Assembly: GCF_900215145.1 (NCBI RefSeq)
Contig: NZ_OBDO01000010.1
Location: 124,001 to 188,000, forward strand
Direction: 5' to 3'
From: Geodermatophilus sabuli
GTDB lineage: Bacteria > Actinomycetota > Actinomycetes > Mycobacteriales > Geodermatophilaceae
DNA length: 64,000 nt
The notes below the pieces were generated by a model that saw only the letters and a program-made list of their open reading frames with translations, had not been told where the DNA came from and ran no database searches. Made by a program: the position numbers and the translations under genes. Of this stretch, positions 61,381-64,000 are shown piece by piece (within the stretch, counting starts at the first letter, position 1; each line of letters opens with the position of its first letter).

Positions 61381-62799
61381 TCATCGGGGAGGGAACGCCA
61401 TCGCCGCCAGCTCACGCCAGAGGTGGGCGGCGGCCTCGGCACCGCGGTACAGCATCGGCAGCAGCACCCGCTCGTTCGGCGAGTGGATGCGGTCGGTGGG
61501 CAGCCCCGCGCCGAGGAACAGCAGCGGTGCGCCCAGCACGTCGACCAGGTCGGCCTCCGGCCCACTGCCGCCCTCGCGGGTGAACAGCACGTCGGCGGGG
61601 TCGCGGTCGAACGCCCGCCCGATCGCGGCGAGCAGGGCGGCCATCGCCGGGGAGTCCAGGTCGCTCGCGCACGGGGAGACGCCGCCGGGCGGGGTGTGCA
61701 CCTCGGCTTCGATGCCCTCGGGCAGGCGCGCCTCGACCCAGGTGCGCAGCATCGGGCCGACGTCCTCGGGGCGCTGGTCGGCGACCAGCCGGAAGGTCAG
61801 CTTGGCGTGCGCCTCGGCCGGGATGATCGTCTTGTGGCCGGGGCCGGTGTAGCCGCCCCACATGCCGTTGACCTCGGCGGTGGGCCGGGCGCCGATCCGC
61901 TCGAGGGTGGTGAAACCGGCCTCGCCCGTGGCCGCTCGCGAAGCCGCCGGCCCCGCCAGCCAGGCCTGCTCGTCGAACGGCACCCGGGCCATGAGGTCGC
62001 GTTCGCGGTCGGTGAGCGGCCGCACCGCCTCGTAGAAGTCGGGCAGGGTGACCCGGCCCTGCTCGTCGTGCAGGGCGGCGAGCAGCGTGGCCATGGCGTG
62101 CAGCGGGTTGGGGACACCACCGCCGAAGGAGCCCGAGTGCAGGTCGACGGCGGGCCCGCGCAGGGTGATCTCGGCGTCGGCCAGCCCGCGCATCGCCACG
62201 ACGGCGCTGGGGACGTCGGGTGCGGCCATCCCGGTGTCGCTGACCACGACGACGTCGCAGCGCAACCGGTCGGCGTGCTCGCGCAGCAGGTCGGCGAAGT
62301 GCGGTGACCCGGACTCCTCCTCGCCCTCGACGAGCAGCTTGACGGTGACCGCGGGGGTGTCGCGGCCGGTCGCGGCCAGGTGGGCGCGCACACCGAGCAG
62401 GTGGAAGGCGACGTTGCCCTTGTCGTCGATGGCGCCGCGGGCGTGCAGCTCGGGGCCGTCCGGCGTCTCGACCCGGGTCGGCTCGAACGGGGGATGTACC
62501 CACAACCCGACCGGGTCGACCGGCTGGACGTCGTGGTGGCCGTAGACCAGGGCCACCGGGGCGCCCGGGTCGGCGCAGGGCCACTCCGCGAAGACGGCCG
62601 GGGCGCCGGGGGTCGGCCAGATCTCCACGGTCGGGAAGCCGGTGCGCCGCAGGGCGTCGGCGAGCCACCCGGCGCTGGCCGCGACGTCGGCGGCGTGCGC
62701 GGGGTCCGCGGAGATCGAGGGGATGCGCAGCCAGGCGTCGAGGTCGGCGTGCAGGTCGTCGAGGTGCGCGGTGACGAAGTCGCGTTCGGGGCTGCTCAC
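61381..62799 (-). CDS. M20-family dipeptidase
   Basis: A 472-residue zinc exopeptidase of the M20/PepV-DapE group. Metal ligands are visible: LVYGHHDVQPVDPVGLW (His and Asp), GAIDDKGNVAFHLLGVR (bridging Asp), VKLLVEGEEESGSPHFA (catalytic and binding Glu), VVSDTGM (Asp) and the final His in PTDRIHSPNERVLLPMLYRG. The dimerisation domain holds LRGPAVDLHSGSFGGGVPNP. GTG 62799 has TAGCGT upstream (leaderless) and is divergent from the hydrolase gene, whose start is 57 bp away. Dipeptides are the usual substrates. Confidence 0.92.
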   Translation of the reverse strand: MSSPERDFVTAHLDDLHADLDAWLRIPSISADPAHAADVAASAGWLADALRRTGFPTVEIWPTPGAPAVFAEWPCADPGAPVALVYGHHDVQPVDPVGLWVHPPFEPTRVETPDGPELHARGAIDDKGNVAFHLLGVRAHLAATGRDTPAVTVKLLVEGEEESGSPHFADLLREHADRLRCDVVVVSDTGMAAPDVPSAVVAMRGLADAEITLRGPAVDLHSGSFGGGVPNPLHAMATLLAALHDEQGRVTLPDFYEAVRPLTDRERDLMARVPFDEQAWLAGPAASRAATGEAGFTTLERIGARPTAEVNGMWGGYTGPGHKTIIPAEAHAKLTFRLVADQRPEDVGPMLRTWVEARLPEGIEAEVHTPPGGVSPCASDLDSPAMAALLAAIGRAFDRDPADVLFTREGGSGPEADLVDVLGAPLLFLGAGLPTDRIHSPNERVLLPMLYRGAEAAAHLWRELAAMAFPPR

Positions 62800-62807
62800 G
62801 GCTCCGA

Positions 62808-62849
62808 ACGCTAACGCCGGGCGCGCCGCGGCTCGTCCCCGGCTAGCGT
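62808..62849. promoter_or_regulatory. Paired divergent leaderless promoters
   Basis: TAGCGT on the minus strand (62808-62813) and TAGCGT on the plus strand (62844-62849) stand 8 and 7 nt before the GTG of the dipeptidase and the ATG of the hydrolase. The identical -10 boxes give a compact divergent promoter of only 57 bp. Confidence 0.55.
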
Positions 62850-62856
62850 CGGTGGC

Positions 62857-63693
62857 ATGCCTGGACAGCTGCTGCGGGTGGACGTCGGCGATCTCACCTT
62901 CGACGTCCGGGCCGACGGTCCGGACGACGGGCGGCCGGTGCTCCTGCTGCACGGCTTCCCGGAGACGTCGGCGTCCTGGGCGGCGGTCACCCCGCGGCTG
63001 ACCGAGGCGGGGCTGCGCACCTTCGCCGTCGACCAGCTCGGGTACTCCCCCGGCGCCCGCCCGGCCGAGGTCGGCGCCTACGCGCTGCCGAACCTCGCGC
63101 AGGTGACCGCGGACCTGATGACGGCGATCGACGTCCCGCGCGCCGACGTCGTCGGGCACGACTGGGGCGCGAACGTGGCGTGGGCGCTGGCCGCGTGGCA
63201 CCCCGACCGGGTGCGGTCGCTGACCGCCGTGTCGGTGCCGCACCCGACGGCGTTCACCACGGCCTGGCGGTCGGACCCCGAGCAGCAGGAGCGTTCGGGT
63301 TACATCCGGCTGTTCTGGCAGGAGGGCAAGGCCGAGGAGGTGCTGCTGGCCGACGGCGCCCGGCGGCTGCGCCGCATGTTCGGCGACGCCGTCCCCGCCG
63401 AGGCGGTCGACGAGTACGTCTCGGTGCTGTCCGCGCCGGGGGCGCTGACCGCCGCGCTCAACTGGTACCGGGCCATGAACTCGAGCACCCCGGTCGACCC
63501 GGTGGACGTGCCGACGACGTACGTGTGGAGCGACGGCGACGTGGCCATCGGCCGGACCGCCGCCGACGGCTGCACCGACTGCGTGCGCGGCGACTACCGG
63601 TTCGTCGAGCTGGCCGGGGTCAGCCACTGGATCCCCGAGCAGGCCCCGGAGGCGCTGGCGGCCGCGGTCCTGGACCGGGTCGCGTCGAGCTGA
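62857..63693 (+). CDS. Alpha/beta hydrolase, epoxide-hydrolase-like
   Basis: A 278-residue alpha/beta-hydrolase. The oxyanion loop is LLLHGFPETSASW, the nucleophile elbow is VVGHDWGANVAWALA with Asp as nucleophile, and the terminal His lies in ELAGVSHWIPEQAPEAL. Asp in GHDWG places it with epoxide hydrolases and haloalkane dehalogenases rather than esterases. ATG 62857 has the TAGCGT box 7 nt upstream. It is followed by a palindromic repeat and converges with the AdnB-like gene. Natural substrate unknown. Confidence 0.87.
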   Translation: MPGQLLRVDVGDLTFDVRADGPDDGRPVLLLHGFPETSASWAAVTPRLTEAGLRTFAVDQLGYSPGARPAEVGAYALPNLAQVTADLMTAIDVPRADVVGHDWGANVAWALAAWHPDRVRSLTAVSVPHPTAFTTAWRSDPEQQERSGYIRLFWQEGKAEEVLLADGARRLRRMFGDAVPAEAVDEYVSVLSAPGALTAALNWYRAMNSSTPVDPVDVPTTYVWSDGDVAIGRTAADGCTDCVRGDYRFVELAGVSHWIPEQAPEALAAAVLDRVASS

Positions 63694-63706
63694 GCAGGCT
63701 CCTCGG

Positions 63707-63780
63707 CGTTGATCATGGGGTTGTTGCCGGTGGACACGCCGGCCGCGGCGCGTCCCGCGACCACGTGCCCATGATCGACG
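63707..63780. repeat. Palindromic element related to the one at 8575
   Basis: Arms CGTTGATCATGGG (63707-63719) and CCCATGATCGACG (63768-63780) form an inverted repeat with one mismatch around a 48-nt loop. The CGNNGATCATGG core is shared with 8575-8652. Located between convergent genes. Confidence 0.5.
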
Positions 63781-63795
63781 ACCGGTCGGCCCCGG

Positions 63796-64000
63796 TCAGC
63801 CGGTCACCAGCGCCAGCAGGCCGGGCTCGTCGAGCAGGTCGACCGGGCGGACGGTCACCCCGGCGGCGACGTGGTGGAAGCCCGCGCTGACCCGCTCCAC
63901 CGGGACGCCGGTCAGCCGGGACCAGCCCAGCCGGTAGGCCGCCAGCTGCACGCCGGCCGCGGCGAGCTCCCCGCCGGAGGGCGGTGGGCCGGTCTTCCAG
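63796..64000 (-). CDS. AdnB-like helicase-nuclease, C-terminal fragment
   Basis: The final 67 codons of a minus-strand gene running off the right edge. The frame begins with WKTG, the end of the VDWKTG nuclease motif of RecB-type domains, and continues LAAAGVQLAAYRLGWSRLTG and VERVSAGFHHVAAGVTVRPV to the stop. This is the C-terminal nuclease module of a UvrD-like ATP-dependent helicase. The nearby uvrD2, mycoredoxin and nudC point to AdnB of the AdnAB end-resection complex. Only the tail is visible, so AdnB versus another helicase-nuclease is an inference. Confidence 0.7.
   Translation of the reverse strand, partial: WKTGPPPSGGELAAAGVQLAAYRLGWSRLTGVPVERVSAGFHHVAAGVTVRPVDLLDEPGLLALVTG

Overview
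The window comes from a very GC-rich actinobacterium. Heavy GTG start usage, a SigR/SigH-type sigma factor, WhiB7, mycoredoxin, a UvrD2/AdnB-type helicase neighbourhood, HisN-AroA-RsgA linkage and many leaderless-looking starts (TAnnnT 6-8 nt before the start codon) all support this. A Geodermatophilaceae member (Blastococcus/Geodermatophilus/Modestobacter type) is my best guess, by inference only. As I remember the Mycobacterium tuberculosis map, the two ends match its sigH-to-UPF0182-to-adnB stretch: left end sigH, SRAP protein, aroA, rsgA; right end UPF0182, YlbL-like PDZ protein, DUF2342 protein, ABC1 kinase, whiB7, uvrD2, mycoredoxin, nudC, adnB.

Layout. 1-10.6 kb is conserved chromosome: sigR (cut by the window edge), a YbaK/EbsC deacylase, a fused membrane spermidine-synthase-like protein with an SRAP abasic-site protein, an aldehyde dehydrogenase, a DUF1905 protein, aroA-rsgA, DUF2087 and DUF2795 proteins and hisN. 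10.6-21.1 kb is metabolic: an aldo/keto reductase-XdhC-FGGY kinase operon, a P450, cbs-metB, map, a VOC protein, a small GNAT protein and a P450-ferredoxin pair with its own candidate operator.

21.1-41.3 kb is an accessory block bracketed by two identical initiator tRNA genes (tRNA-fMet) inside a 79-bp direct repeat, both on the minus strand. It holds a BBE-type FAD oxidase; a DUF1254-SCO6745-membrane-protein operon; two paralogous mini LuxR regulators; an AraC regulator; a CinY/Het-C-like secreted protein; a PrsW protease with a membrane partner; and a plus-strand sulfur cassette of type III alkylsulfatase, GAP/LysE-like transporter, SulP permease and a second DUF1254 protein. It also carries decayed remains of an NhaP antiporter, an MFS transporter and a formylglycine-generating enzyme. 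No integrase is visible. It looks like an old tRNA-associated island or a recombination-prone tRNA duplication.

41.3-64 kb returns to conserved sequence: UPF0182, YlbL-like PDZ protein, DUF2342 metalloprotease, YgjP-type M48 protein, DUF5679, a ThiF/TOMM-like protein, an ABC1 kinase preceded by a repeat-built 52-codon upstream ORF, whiB7 with a long leader carrying an ORF and an attenuator-like hairpin, uvrD2, mycoredoxin, an ANTAR protein, a uridine-kinase-like protein with a degenerate P-loop, a NudC lacking its zinc ribbon, an M16 active/inactive pair, a DUF2510 protein, an M20 dipeptidase, an epoxide-hydrolase-like enzyme and the C-terminus of an AdnB-like helicase-nuclease.

Most likely to be new: the tRNA-fMet-bracketed island with its sulfate-ester cassette and mini LuxR pair, the whiB7 leader architecture, the repeat-derived coupled ORF before the ABC1 kinase, and two CTGA stop/start junctions that imply CTG initiation. 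No CRISPR array, insertion sequence, rRNA or recognisable defence system was seen.
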